From Streptomyces gobiensis (GTDB taxonomy: Bacteria > Actinomycetota > Actinomycetes > Streptomycetales > Streptomycetaceae): 64,000 nt of DNA. Below, piece by piece: positions 37,544 to 46,428 of this stretch (the first letter of the stretch is position 1; each line of letters begins with the position of its first letter). A program made the translations under genes and the position numbers. Under the pieces are notes generated by a model that saw only the letters and a list, made by a program, of their open reading frames with translations, was not told where the DNA came from and made no database searches. The DNA is taken from positions 2,524,501 through 2,588,500 of the forward strand of contig NZ_CP086120.1 in the NCBI RefSeq assembly GCF_021216675.1, written 5' to 3'.

Positions 37544-37750
37544 TTAGGCCAAACGGGGGACAGTAGGAAGAACCGCCACGCGCTGGCGTAAGGAGCGAGC
37601 TTGTCCCAGCACCATCAGCAGGAGTGCCAGAAGAACACCGCCGCTGAGCAGCAGAAGGCCACCGTCAAGCGCTGCGGGCGGGGTTGAGCGGAAGATCAGG
37701 GCACAACCCGCACCACCTGCTGACCTGGGGCCGGACACCGATCCCCGCAT
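37544..37750 (-). CDS. Possible small membrane protein
   Basis: 68 codons, MRGSVSGPRS at the start. One strong hydrophobic span (LDGGLLLLSGGVLLALLLMV) is followed by a basic segment. Third-position G/C is about 70%, lower than in the neighbouring core genes. Not recognised; the start is uncertain. Confidence 0.4.
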   Translation of the reverse strand: MRGSVSGPRSAGGAGCALIFRSTPPAALDGGLLLLSGGVLLALLLMVLGQARSLRQRVAVLPTVPRLA

Positions 37751-37913
37751 ATGTGCGCAACCCCCAAGCGCCTCATGGGAGTCGAGCACGCCCCAGCCCG
37801 CTGCACGCCCGATGAGCGGCGGGACGCATGCGCGCGTATTACCTGTCGAGCTATCGAGGGTGTCGCGGGCAGCGTTACCTGAACTGCGACGGCACCGGTG
37901 AGGAGCTGCCCGG

Positions 37914-38354
37914 ATGGACGACGTCATGGATGGCTACGGCGAAGCCGGCGCGGGTCGTACATCGCTCGGCGTGATGACTTTGCATCCGCTGCCGGAGTCG
38001 GTGCCCCGGGCCCGCCGCTGGTTCCGGAAGTTCATCGCCCCGTACGGCATCGCCTGTTCCCTCGACGACTGTCTGCTGATGCTCTCGGAGCTGGTGACCA
38101 ACGCGATCCTCTACGGCCAGGCCAAGGGCGAGTGGCGAGTGCGGGTCGAGTGGTGGCGGGACGGGACGTCGCTGCGGGTCGATGTGCACAATCCAGGGTT
38201 GCCGGACAAGGTGCGGATGCGTCAGGCCGCCGCCGATGAGGCCCATGGGCGTGGTCTGTGCCTGGTCAGCGCGCTGGCCGACTCCTGGCACGCGGGACCG
38301 AGCCGGTTCGGCGGCACGATGGTTTCGTTCGTTGTCGCCGACGCCTGGCCCTGA
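37914..38354 (+). CDS. RsbW-like ATP-binding regulator
   Basis: 146-aa HATPase_c_2 domain with the N box LSELVTNAILYG (about 57-68), the G1-like DVHNPGLPD (about 90) and the G2 GRGLCLVSALADSW (about 112-125). Streptomyces genomes hold dozens of such solitary anti-sigma-like kinases. It is the first gene of the accessory segment; its partner may be one of the STAS proteins at 51-54 kb, but this is only a guess. Confidence 0.8.
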   Translation: MDDVMDGYGEAGAGRTSLGVMTLHPLPESVPRARRWFRKFIAPYGIACSLDDCLLMLSELVTNAILYGQAKGEWRVRVEWWRDGTSLRVDVHNPGLPDKVRMRQAAADEAHGRGLCLVSALADSWHAGPSRFGGTMVSFVVADAWP

Positions 38355-38388
38355 ACAGCTCGCCACCTGATGGAGCGTCAATGACAAT

Positions 38389-39009
38389 CTAGCTGTTGGC
38401 AGACCGCGCGGCTTCGATGATGCCCTGTACGGCCTGATCGATCCGCTCCGCGGCCAGCTCGGGATCGGGCTGGCCGGCGTCCAGCCAGCCGATGACGGCC
38501 TCGGTGGTGAACGAGGGGATCACATGTGCCGCCCAGTCCAGCCACGGTCCGGCGGGGATGCGCTGGGCGAGGTTGCGCTGAGCGATCTCGGCGGAGGCCA
38601 CGGTGAGGGTGTCGATGAGGTCGCAGAACTCCGGTTCCCTGGCGGCATGGTGGAACAGCAGCCGGAAGGCGTCGGGGTCGGCTGAGGCGGCGCGTACCAG
38701 GGCGGGTATCGAGTCGCCGTCGAAGTTGTCGCATCCCACCGTCTCCGCCAGCCGGGTGCAGGCGCGGTCCAGAGCCGCTCGGTACATATCGGCCTTGGAC
38801 TCGAAGTGCCGGTACAGCATCACGCGGGTGATACCCGCCTCAGCGGCGACATCGTCGAGGCCGGTGGCGGCAAATCCGGTGCGGGCGAACGCCCGGGTGG
38901 CGGCGTCGAGTATCTGCTCACGCCGCTCGGCCCGGCGCATCCGCCTGACCGGCGCGGGTCCGGGGGCTGCCTGCTCCGCTGTTCGCTCCGCTGCTTGCTC
39001 TGCTGTCAT
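38389..39009 (-). CDS. TetR/AcrR-family regulator
   Basis: 206 aa from ATG 39009 (GGGAGG upstream). An N-terminal Glu/Ala-rich lead precedes the TetR helix-turn-helix (REQILDAATRAFARTGFAAT, about 28-47, then GITRVMLYRHF). The C-terminal ligand domain is unassigned. A palindrome overlapping the -10 region suggests self-repression. No divergent intact target gene remains: the sequence upstream is the mrp fragment. Confidence 0.88.
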   Translation of the reverse strand: MTAEQAAERTAEQAAPGPAPVRRMRRAERREQILDAATRAFARTGFAATGLDDVAAEAGITRVMLYRHFESKADMYRAALDRACTRLAETVGCDNFDGDSIPALVRAASADPDAFRLLFHHAAREPEFCDLIDTLTVASAEIAQRNLAQRIPAGPWLDWAAHVIPSFTTEAVIGWLDAGQPDPELAAERIDQAVQGIIEAARSANS

Positions 39010-39033
39010 CCGGCGGACCGCCTCCCGCGCGTT

Positions 39034-39048
39034 TACTTGCGAGTATAC
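39034..39048 (-). promoter_or_regulatory. TetR promoter and likely operator
   Basis: On the minus strand TATACT (39048-39043) makes a good -10 sequence. TACT-TGCG-AGTA (39034-39045) is a small palindrome overlapping it, 25 bp before the TetR start codon. No clear -35. Confidence 0.45.
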
Positions 39049-39080
39049 AAATGGCGCCGCGACCATCGTCGTCCAGCTCG

Positions 39081-39207
39081 GCCTGGGCGCCCGGCACTGG
39101 CGATGTACCCATCTCCGTCGCCCAGCTGATCCCGCACGCGGAGATCCTGATCGTCACCACACCGCAGCTCGCCGCCGCCGAGGCCGCCGAACGCGTGGGT
39201 ACAGGCC
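39081..39207 (+). pseudogene. Fragment of mrp/apbC (Fe-S carrier P-loop ATPase)
   Basis: About 42 codons reading PGTGDVPISVAQLIPHAEIL and on to TTPQLAAAEAAERVG. This is the internal switch region of Mrp/NBP35 ATPases, without the Walker A before it or the cysteines after it. The homology stops exactly where the truncated helicase gene on the other strand begins. It is a remnant of a partial copy, not a functional gene. Confidence 0.75.
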
Positions 39208-39945
39208 GACGACCGTCTTGCCCGTCCCCGCCGGACCGCTGATCAGTGCAGGGCCCGCCCAGTTGCGACGGACGAGGGTGACCTGGTCGGGGTCGAGGAA
39301 GGTCATCCACTGCTCGATCGTGACCCGTCTCGCTTCTTCTAACGCCGCCTCGCCGACCGCCGAGCCCTCGTACTCGGGAAAGACCCGTTCCATATGGTCG
39401 GCGAGGGCCCGGACCTGCTCCGGGCGGAGCCGACGGTACTCCGAGAGCAACGCCGGCCCGACCTCGTACTCACCCAGCACCCGGATCCGCCCAGCTCGGG
39501 TTGACCGCTGCCCAGCGAAGACCATAAGCGGCTGTACGGCCACTGGGGACAGCCCCAGGGACGCCACCGCGCCTTCCGCGGTCTTCGTCACCGCCAGCAG
39601 CTTGCGCACATGCTCATCGCGCGACTGGCCGTCAGCCCAGAGCCTTCCATCCGATATCTCCGGCGCGGCTCGCCAGTTCTTGACATCGATGACGAACACA
39701 CCGCTGGGGCCGACCAGCAACATATCCACATTGGCCGCCCGCGTACCCGGCCAACGCCGGTCCACCAGCAGCCGCCACTTCCGCTCGGTCAGCACCAGCA
39801 GTTGGGCGGCAACGCTTCGCTCCCCCTCGCTCGCCGCCTCCCACCTGCGGGCCTGGCGGCGAGCGGCCTGCCACTGCTCACGTAACAGCCGTTCTTGCCG
39901 CCGCGCCTCCAGGGCCCGCCGTGACGCCGAACCGCCTGCAGCCAT
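39154..39945 (-). pseudogene. Truncated NERD-domain helicase
   Basis: From ATG 39945 (GAGGGGGGC upstream). A NERD nuclease-related domain (NVDMLLVGPSGVFVIDVKNW) follows a helical N-terminus. A linker leads to the helicase Walker A GPALISGPAGTGKTVV, after which homology ends at about 39208: the frame runs 18 codons antisense over the mrp fragment and stops. So the gene keeps its nuclease-like part and first ATPase motif but has lost the rest of the motor. If expressed, a 263-aa NERD protein could be made. Confidence 0.78.
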
Positions 39946-40587
39946 GCCTCGCCCCCCTCGAAGCCCCCTTGAACACGGAGTAATGATCATAGGACGGCAC
40001 GCAACCTCCCCGATAGGCGTACGCCGCTGGAGGACGCAGCGCGCCACATCAAATCCGCCCCCTCGCACGACCGGCCACCCCTGGGGGCGCTTGCACACGC
40101 ATACCGCTCCCCGGTCCCCCGCTCCCCCTCGAAAACCCTGCGCCCGCCGCCAACGCCGCATGTCACGCCGCCTGTTGCAATACGCTGGCCGCTGTGGCAT
40201 GACGCGCCGATCCGAAGTCCTTCTCATGGCCTCGACCGAAGCGCGGTCGGGGCCCCTCCCTGCTTATGCGCTGGTCTTGGGCTCAGACAGCCGTGCCATT
40301 CCCTGCCCGTTGGCCAAGACTTCCTCCCGGAGCCACGGCGGCGTGGGCAGGGCCGAGATCTGTCTTCCTGTGCCGGACAGAGCGCTGGCCCCTGAGGCGT
40401 GCGTCTCGGTGGTGTAGATGCTGGCCTCGTTCGCCCTGGAAAGCTTGAAGCGGCTGAGCGGCCGGGCTGGCCCTCCGTGACGGTTCCACCACGAACAGCG
40501 TCCGACGCATGCCAGAATCCCACCCGGTCGACCATCACCGCGGGCAGGCTTCGCGCCGCCTGCCACACCCAGGAGGGAAGCCCCAAC
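39946..40587. other. 642-bp stretch without a convincing gene
   Basis: Long frames exist on both strands, but none has matching codon bias, a start signal or a recognisable motif. It must contain the promoter of the exonuclease-TerD gene. Confidence 0.5.
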
Positions 40588-42447
40588 ATGGCCGTGCTGT
40601 CGTCGAGTCCGAAGTGGCCCACCGTGCCCGACTACTTCCACGACTGGGCGCTGGTGGATGTGGAGACCTCCGGGCTGAGGCCCGGCAGGGACCGCGCCCT
40701 TTCCCTGGCGGTCCTCACGCTCGACGGACACGGCCGGCAGACAGGAGAGTTCTCCACTCTCCTCAATCCGGGCTGCGACCCCGGCCCGGTGCACATCCAT
40801 GGCCTCACCCCAGCGCGTCTTGCGGGCGCGCCCACCTTCGAGGAGATAGCGCCGCAGGTGGGGGCACTGCTCAGCAGCCGCGTCCTGGTCGCCCACAACG
40901 CGCAGTTCGACTACGACTTCCTGGCCCATGAGTTCGCCCGTGTCCGTTCCTGGGTCCCGGTCAGCAGACGCCTGTGCACTCTGGCGCTCAACCGCCTGGT
41001 CGGGCCCGTGACGCCCGACCTCAAGCTGGGCACTCTCGCCGCGCACTATGGCGTGCGCCAGGAACGGGCCCACGACGCGCGGGACGATGTACGGGTGCTC
41101 TCGGGCGTCCTGCAGGGCTCGTTGGACGCCGCCAAGCAGTTGGGCCTGCCCTTGCCGCTGTTGTCCTGCCCACCCCGCCAGGACTACAAGCCCTACGTCC
41201 CCAAGACCCCCTGCGCCTACCGCAATCCGGGCCGCCTGGCGGAGGGCGGGCCACTGGTGCAGGGGATGAAGGTCGCCATCACCGGGGACACCCAGGTCTC
41301 CCGCGAGGAACTGGCCGCCCGCTCGGTGGCGGCCGGGCTGAACATGATGACCTCGGTCAGCGGCCAGACCAGCGTCGTCGTCACCAACGATCCCGGCGCC
41401 GCATCCGGCAAACTGCGTCGCGCCGCAGCCGAGGGCGTCCCCCTCGTGGACGAGCCGACCTACCTCCAGCTGCTGGAGAATGTGCAGCCCGGCCAGGCCA
41501 AGGGCACCGCCCGCGCCGGCACCGCCGGGCAACGCCGCACGGCCGAGACACCTGGTAACGCGAGGACCGCAAAGTCCACGCCCACGCCGGACGTCCCCGC
41601 ACAGCCCACCACTGCACCGACCACACCCACCGCCGACGCGGACCGGTCGCTGGCCGGGCGTCGGGTCCTGGTCCTGGGCGGCACTCACGAGGAGGCCGCG
41701 GCGGCACGCGCTCGCGTTGTCGCCCTCGGTGCCTCCGCAGCGGTTAACCTCTCGGCCAGAGTGACCGACATCCTGGTGCTGCCCGGCGGCGAATCGGACC
41801 GGCGTATGAGCCGCATCGCCTCCCTTGGACTACGCGTGCACGACGCCGACTGGCTCCTCGCACCCGCCCCTGCCCCGATACCCACGTCGGCACAGAGCAC
41901 GCCCGGAAACCAGCCGGACACGGCAGAGGTACTGGTCCGAGGCGCCGTCATCGACCTGCCCGACGCCGACACAGCCTGGACGGTGGCCGCCACGTGGGGC
42001 CAGCACACCGCCTGCGACGTGGACGTCGCCGCCTTCACACTCGACGCGCATGAGCAGGTGGCAGGGGACGAGGACTTCGTCTTCTACAACGCGCCCGAAC
42101 ACCCGGACGGCACCGTACGGCTCGCCACGGACAGCCCGACGGAGCAGGCTGTCACCGCCGACCTGGATCGGCTGCCCTTGGAAGTCAGCCGGGTCGTCAT
42201 CGCCGCCGCGATCGACGGCGCCGCGACATTCTCCGACGTCGGCGCCATCGAGATCACCGTCACCTGCGGGATCGGCGAGTCCCCGACCGCCCGGGCCACC
42301 CTCGACGCTGCCACCACCGAGCGCACCCTGATCCTTGCCGAGATCTACCGCCGAGGCGACGGCTGGCGGCTGCGCGCCGTCGGACAGGGCTACGACCACG
42401 GCCTGGCCGACCTGGCCCGGGGCTACGGCGTCGACGTCACCGAATGA
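40588..42447 (+). CDS. DnaQ-like exonuclease - BRCT - BRCT - TerD fusion
   Basis: 619 aa from ATG 40588 (AGGAGGGAAG upstream). Domains: a DEDDh 3'-5' exonuclease (1-~180; Asp24/Glu26 in VDVETSGL, Asp108 region in AHNAQFDYDF, His162 and Asp166/167 in HDARDD); BRCT 1 (about 228-310, MKVAITGDTQVS); a Thr/Ala/Pro linker; BRCT 2 (about 365-440, RRVLVLGGTHEE); and a C-terminal TerD domain (about 460-617, EDFVFYNAPEHPDGTV), which in its family binds Ca2+. Comparative work on tellurium-resistance (Ter) systems places TerD with DNA-processing enzymes in stress and phage-defence contexts. This gene is intact amid decayed neighbours. Confidence 0.9.
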   Translation: MAVLSSSPKWPTVPDYFHDWALVDVETSGLRPGRDRALSLAVLTLDGHGRQTGEFSTLLNPGCDPGPVHIHGLTPARLAGAPTFEEIAPQVGALLSSRVLVAHNAQFDYDFLAHEFARVRSWVPVSRRLCTLALNRLVGPVTPDLKLGTLAAHYGVRQERAHDARDDVRVLSGVLQGSLDAAKQLGLPLPLLSCPPRQDYKPYVPKTPCAYRNPGRLAEGGPLVQGMKVAITGDTQVSREELAARSVAAGLNMMTSVSGQTSVVVTNDPGAASGKLRRAAAEGVPLVDEPTYLQLLENVQPGQAKGTARAGTAGQRRTAETPGNARTAKSTPTPDVPAQPTTAPTTPTADADRSLAGRRVLVLGGTHEEAAAARARVVALGASAAVNLSARVTDILVLPGGESDRRMSRIASLGLRVHDADWLLAPAPAPIPTSAQSTPGNQPDTAEVLVRGAVIDLPDADTAWTVAATWGQHTACDVDVAAFTLDAHEQVAGDEDFVFYNAPEHPDGTVRLATDSPTEQAVTADLDRLPLEVSRVVIAAAIDGAATFSDVGAIEITVTCGIGESPTARATLDAATTERTLILAEIYRRGDGWRLRAVGQGYDHGLADLARGYGVDVTE

Positions 42448-42689
42448 CCCAGGAGACGCCCGCACGGCTACCGGCGCTGCTCGGCCCGTGCGGCGTGCCT
42501 TCGACCGTGCGGTGCAAGGCTCACGCCAGGGCGAAGCCGAAGGATTCACGGGGCTCGTAGTGGGGGTGACGTCACCGACCAGGCCGCCGACGGTCACATC
42601 GAGGGCGGGCGGCGCGGCTGAAGTCGAGGCCGTCGAGGTGGGTTCAGAGATGTCGGGGCTGAAGGAGACTCGAAGGCGTAGATCCGGTG

Positions 42690-42900
42690 GGTCAGGTCAG
42701 CCAGGGTGCGGTCATGGAGATGTTGGGGCGGGCCGGGACCGGAATGCCGAAGGGCTGGGCGGCGTTGCGCATGACATTGAGCACGGCGGCGTACGCGCGG
42801 GCGGGAAGCGCTGGAGGTAGTAGCCGACGCGGACGGACTGCTCGGCTGCCTCGGTCGTGCCCGGCAGCGGTTCCTCACCACCGAACCCGCTCCGATGCAT
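42690..42900 (-). pseudogene. Unidentified decayed coding fragment
   Basis: On the minus strand a well-biased stretch reads SVRVGYYLQRFP in one frame and continues as ARAYAAVLNVMRNAAQPFGI in a second and HDRTLADLTHRIYAFES in a third, as in a gene with two small indels. I do not recognise the family. The remainder of 42448-43019 shows no gene. Confidence 0.4.
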
Positions 42901-43019
42901 CGTCGCCCGAACTTCCAGCCGCCGTTGCCGATTTGGTGCTTTTGAGGCGCTTAGGCGTGCTAGGCAGCGACCGCCCGGGTGGGGCACGATTGGTCGTCGT
43001 ATTAGCAGACGGGGGGTGC

Positions 43020-43636
43020 ATGGACACGGAGTCAGCAAGATCTGCGGAAGATAAGGCAGACGGAGCTTGGTCGCTGCTGAAGATGCCGACGGTGCCGCTG
43101 TACGGGGTGAATGGCCACCATCCGGCCGGCCAAGGCACAGGCGGAATGACCGAGCCCACCCGATTACTGTGCGCGGTCGCGCACCTGCGGCCGGACAGAG
43201 CCGAGGAGTTCGCCGAGAAGCTCGGAAAGTGGCGGCGGAAGAAGGCAAAGCAGCTCGGCGACAGACTCACCCCCAAGAAGGTGCGCGAGCGGCGCCTGGA
43301 GCAGGCCGCGAAGCGAGCCATCGCTGATGAGCAAGTCGATCTGAAGAAGCTGTTGGACGACGAGGAGGAGCCGACCGCGCCCAGTCAGCCACGGGTACCG
43401 GTCGGCCACGAGTACGCGCGATGGGTGCGCCGCCGGATCGCGGCCGAAGGACGGCCGGTGCCGTCGCAGGGCTTCGACCTGGAGCCCGTACTGAACGCGT
43501 GCGCGCAGGCGCAACGCCTGCTGTGGCTACGTCGTGCTCTCACTGTCCTGGCCTGTGTGGCGGGCGGGCTGTGGGTGCTGCACCGCTCGCCTACCTGGCG
43601 CCGCTCGCGGCCCTGATCGGACTGTGGGCGGCGTGA
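43020..43636 (+). pseudogene. Membrane protein of three-gene operon, frameshifted near its end
   Basis: ATG 43020 follows GGGGGG. The product is charged and helical (KWRRKKAKQLGDRLTPKK), then enters a membrane helix (RRALTVLACVAGGLWVL). At about 43575 the frame breaks: as written it ends HRSPTWRRSRP at 43616, while the next frame gives PLAYLAPLAALIGLWAA, a second membrane helix, stopping at 43636. That stop overlaps the next ATG as TGATG, so the second frame is clearly the ancestral one; a single base is missing. Function unknown. Confidence 0.65.
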
Positions 43637-44544
43637 TGCCGGCCAAGCCGAGGGACGGGGACGACGGCCAGGGCTCTGAAGACGGAAAAAGCCCTTTGCG
43701 TGCTCTGCCCAGTGTGGAGGAACTGTTGGCCGGGGCCCGTCCCGGTGACGGGGTGGTCCGGTTCACCCCGGACGACCTGCACGCGCATGTAGCCCGCGAA
43801 CTGCAGCGTCCCATCAAGCCGCTGCCCGACTTCCACCCCGACAGCCAGCAGGAGGTGTTCGGCGTCGCGGCTATCGCCGCTGCCCGCTGGGAGACGCTGA
43901 CGCCCGAACTGTGGGAGGGGCTGATCACGCTGGCCCGGGAAGGCGTGATGGCAGCGGACGCGCAACGTGCGCCGAAGGTCGCCCGACGTTTTCTGTGCGC
44001 GCGGATGACCTCTTGGGACGGCGAGCTGGTGGCCTCGATCTTGGTGGGCTTCGCCTACGAGAACCACTACCTGCGGGTCGTCGTGCGCCCCCACGTTGTC
44101 AACCCGGTCCACCCCGTTGTACGCGAGGCGGAGAAGAAGGCGGCGGGCGCCGGGTGGGCATGGCGGCGGCGCACGGCGTATCTCGCTGCCGTGGACACGG
44201 GCTGGTTCGTGGTCCGGCTATTCAAGCGGCCCAAGAGCAGCGAGCTGCGGCCCGCACAGGACCTCGGTAATGGGCCGGTGAGCCTGCGGGAGGTCTACTC
44301 GACCCGATACATGGACGACATGCTCCAGTACGACGACGCCCGCCGCTACATCGAGATGATGCAGGGCCGCGTCCTAGCTGCGGTCGAGGGTTTCCTCGTC
44401 GAGCACAACGTGGACACCGGCGAGTACAGGGAACGAATCACGGTCGTCCTCAACAACGGCATCATCAACACTGGTGAAATGAGCAACGTGCAGAACCAGC
44501 CGGGGGCCGTGGGCTCTCATCAGAAGGCAGGAGGGGCAGTGTGA
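43636..44544 (+). CDS. Unknown protein with C-terminal Asn/Gln-rich motif
   Basis: 302 aa, intact. No family recognised. The body (about 30-270) is a mixed alpha/beta sequence with WETLTPELWEGLITLAREGV near 85 and VVVRPHVVNPVHPVV near 150. The last ~30 residues are unlike the rest: NNGIINTGEMSNVQNQPGA. The same NVQNQPGA occurs near the N-terminus of the next product, within a 21-bp DNA repeat. TGATG overlaps join it to both neighbours, so the three genes were one translationally coupled operon. An effector with a C-terminal amyloid-like adaptor is one hypothesis. Confidence 0.7.
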   Translation: MPAKPRDGDDGQGSEDGKSPLRALPSVEELLAGARPGDGVVRFTPDDLHAHVARELQRPIKPLPDFHPDSQQEVFGVAAIAAARWETLTPELWEGLITLAREGVMAADAQRAPKVARRFLCARMTSWDGELVASILVGFAYENHYLRVVVRPHVVNPVHPVVREAEKKAAGAGWAWRRRTAYLAAVDTGWFVVRLFKRPKSSELRPAQDLGNGPVSLREVYSTRYMDDMLQYDDARRYIEMMQGRVLAAVEGFLVEHNVDTGEYRERITVVLNNGIINTGEMSNVQNQPGAVGSHQKAGGAV

Positions 44545-44800
44545 TGTTCGGCCGCAGGCAGCAGCCCGGTGGCACCAACACGGGCATTCAGAACAGCGGA
44601 TCAATGCAGAATGGTGCAGAACCAGCCGGGGGCCTTCCAGTCAACCCAGAGCCAGGACAACTCCGGCCTCGGCCGGGATGAGTTACAGGGCATCGCCGAG
44701 CTCCTGGTGCGGATCCGGCAGGGCGTGGAGCGTGAACGGGACCACCTCGAGGACTACGAGTTGTGCGTCGGCTTCCTGGACACGGTAGCCGAGCAACCGC
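44544..44800 (+). pseudogene. Third operon gene, frameshifted and truncated
   Basis: GGAGGGG precedes ATG 44544, which overlaps the previous stop. The frame reads MFGRRQQPGGTNTGIQNSG, then SMQN. An extra base at about 44610 pushes it to a stop at 44681; without it the protein continues NVQNQPGAFQSTQSQDNSGL and a helical [18 protein letters not shown] to CVGFLDTV. Near 44800 homology ends against a helicase remnant on the other strand. Only the N-terminal adaptor-like part and a short helix remain; the original domain is lost. Confidence 0.6.
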
Positions 44801-45190
44801 CCCTCGCCGCCTGTCGTGCGTGGGCAGTGTGTCGACGAGGGTGGCGAAATCCGATGGTTACGCCAAGCGTCGCGGTTGCCAATGACGAACAGGGGGCGCT
44901 TGGCGCGGCTGACGGCGACGTTCAGGAGATTGAAACGGGAGGCGGCCCGGGCACGGGCGCCGGGGTGTCGCGGGTCGGTGCCGAGGATGAGGAGCACACC
45001 GTCGGCCTCCTTCCCTTGAGTCGTGTGGATGGTGCCGACTCGCCCGTTCGGAGAGCAGACCACGGCAGGTCCTCCGTGCCCCAGCCACGATGGTGCGGAA
45101 GGGGCTGATCACGTACACCTCCCGGGTGAGGTCGACACCGCCGTCGTCCCGCAACCGTTGCAGGATGGGGCGCAGCGCCCTCCCCCTCAT
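44800..45190 (-). pseudogene. C-terminal remnant of a superfamily 1 helicase
   Basis: Minus-strand pieces in three frames: [20 protein letters not shown] then [17 protein letters not shown] (to about 45060), [20 protein letters not shown] and [19 protein letters not shown] (to about 44860), and [11 protein letters not shown]. These are helicase motifs Va-VI of AAA_12-type enzymes ([15 protein letters not shown]). At least two single-base shifts separate them, and the front of the gene is missing. Confidence 0.75.
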
Positions 45191-45902
45191 CGGGCCTCCC
45201 CCACCAAGACGGCCGGGATCCCATCCACTGGTCGTAGGCCAGCAGCCGCCCGACCAGCGCCCGCACCTCGACCAGGTCGGCATCGGTGACCGGCACCTCC
45301 CGCAGACGTACCCGCAGCCGGTGAAACTGCGCCCCGGCCCTGCCGCAGTCCTGGGCTGGCCGCCCGGCCACCCCGTCCAGTGATCCGCAGGCGGCCACCG
45401 CCGCGTCGGCAGGCTGCTGGACCGTAACCGCATCGTCCAGTACGGCCAGCACAGTGCCCGCACCTGGGATGCTCGCGGCACACGGACGGCAGCGGGGCGA
45501 TGACGACGCAGGCAGGAGAGAAGGCGAAGACCGCCGTGCCACAGGCCAGTGGCCGACGCGAGCCCGGGCAGGGCGAGAGCGCTGAGTACGGGTATGGCTT
45601 CTCCTGGTCAGCACGGCTGAGCCAGGGACCGTCAGCGGATGCCTCCGCAGCTGCGGTGAGCCCCATCACCGGCACGCCCCCGCAAGGAAGGTGTGTGCTC
45701 TTCCAGTGTGCGCCTCACTCCATTCCAAGCCACCCCACGGTCACCCGTCTTGGACCGGTGGGGGCAGCGTATGGCTGCTTTCTTTGGCTCTCGGTTCGCA
45801 CGTTGGTTTGCTTCATTTCCGTCAATTCCTGTCTGTCCATTGAGTATTGGGGTGGGCCGGGTGGTTCCCACTCGACGTGGGCACCACCCGGGGCGCATGT
45901 GG
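45191..45902. other. 712-bp stretch without a recognisable gene
   Basis: Several open frames but no domain, start signal or consistent codon bias. A segment of minus-strand frame near 45250-45400 (VPVTDADLVEVRALVGRLLA) looks once-coding and may belong to the helicase remnant or to another lost gene. Confidence 0.45.
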
Positions 45903-46076
45903 TCAGCGCCTGAAAGCGTCCTTGGCCTTGTCTCCGGCCCGCTTCAGGCTTCCGGAGACCCGGTAGGTCCTGCCTTCGCGCTGCAGTCGACGATTGCGGG
46001 TGGTCCGGCCGATGCGTTCGGTGATCCGGCCCTTGAATTCCTGTGTTTTGTGCCTGATCGTCTGTCCGACGCTCAT
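45903..46076 (-). CDS. CsbD-like stress protein
   Basis: 57 aa, MSVGQTIRHKTQEFKGRITE then RIGRTTRNRRLQREGR and a C-terminal Lys/Ala helix. This is the size and pattern (KGRITE.G...N..LQ..G) of CsbD-like proteins, which in Bacillus belong to the sigma-B general stress regulon. AGAGGA precedes the ATG. A paralogue lies at 55744-55932. The biochemical role is unknown. Confidence 0.85.
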   Translation of the reverse strand: MSVGQTIRHKTQEFKGRITERIGRTTRNRRLQREGRTYRVSGSLKRAGDKAKDAFRR

Positions 46077-46169
46077 AACTGTCCTCTGTATGTCGGCTGG
46101 AGGGGATCCCGCGCGTGATCGCCGTACAGGCCAGTCATTCCCGCGGGGTGAGATGGGGCATGGAGTGGA

Positions 46170-46337
46170 TTACCTGCGGCCGCGGCTGTACCGGCGGCGG
46201 CCACCGCTGCGACCGCGCTTGGCGAAGCCGACGATCCAGACGACCAGCAGGACGGCCGCGACCCACCACAGGATCTGCATCGTGAAGCCGAACCCGAAGA
46301 CCACCAGGATCAGCAGAAGGAGAAGAATCCAGAACAT
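46170..46337 (-). CDS. Short hydrophobic membrane protein
   Basis: 55 aa: MFWILLLLLILVVFGFGFT, then ILWWVAAVLLVVWIVGF and an Arg/Gly/Ser tail. Two membrane spans, positive tail inside. GGAGG lies 8 bases before the ATG. Closely similar in plan to the product of 47050-47328 (shared FGFGF and WWVAA). Small proteins of this kind (lmo0937-like) are often stress-induced; the function is unknown. Confidence 0.8.
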   Translation of the reverse strand: MFWILLLLLILVVFGFGFTMQILWWVAAVLLVVWIVGFAKRGRSGGRRRYSRGRR

Positions 46338-46428
46338 TGCCGGGCCTCCAGATCGCGGGGATTTCCTTGATTCCGCGGGGTCCGGGCGAAGCGGGAAGGT
46401 GGAATGCTGCGCCCGAATGATCCGGAGT

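Noticed and set aside
39208..45190. The two helicase fragments as halves of one gene split by an insertion
   Set aside because: Both are on the minus strand but in the wrong order for that (the N-terminal part has the lower coordinates), and the motor types differ.
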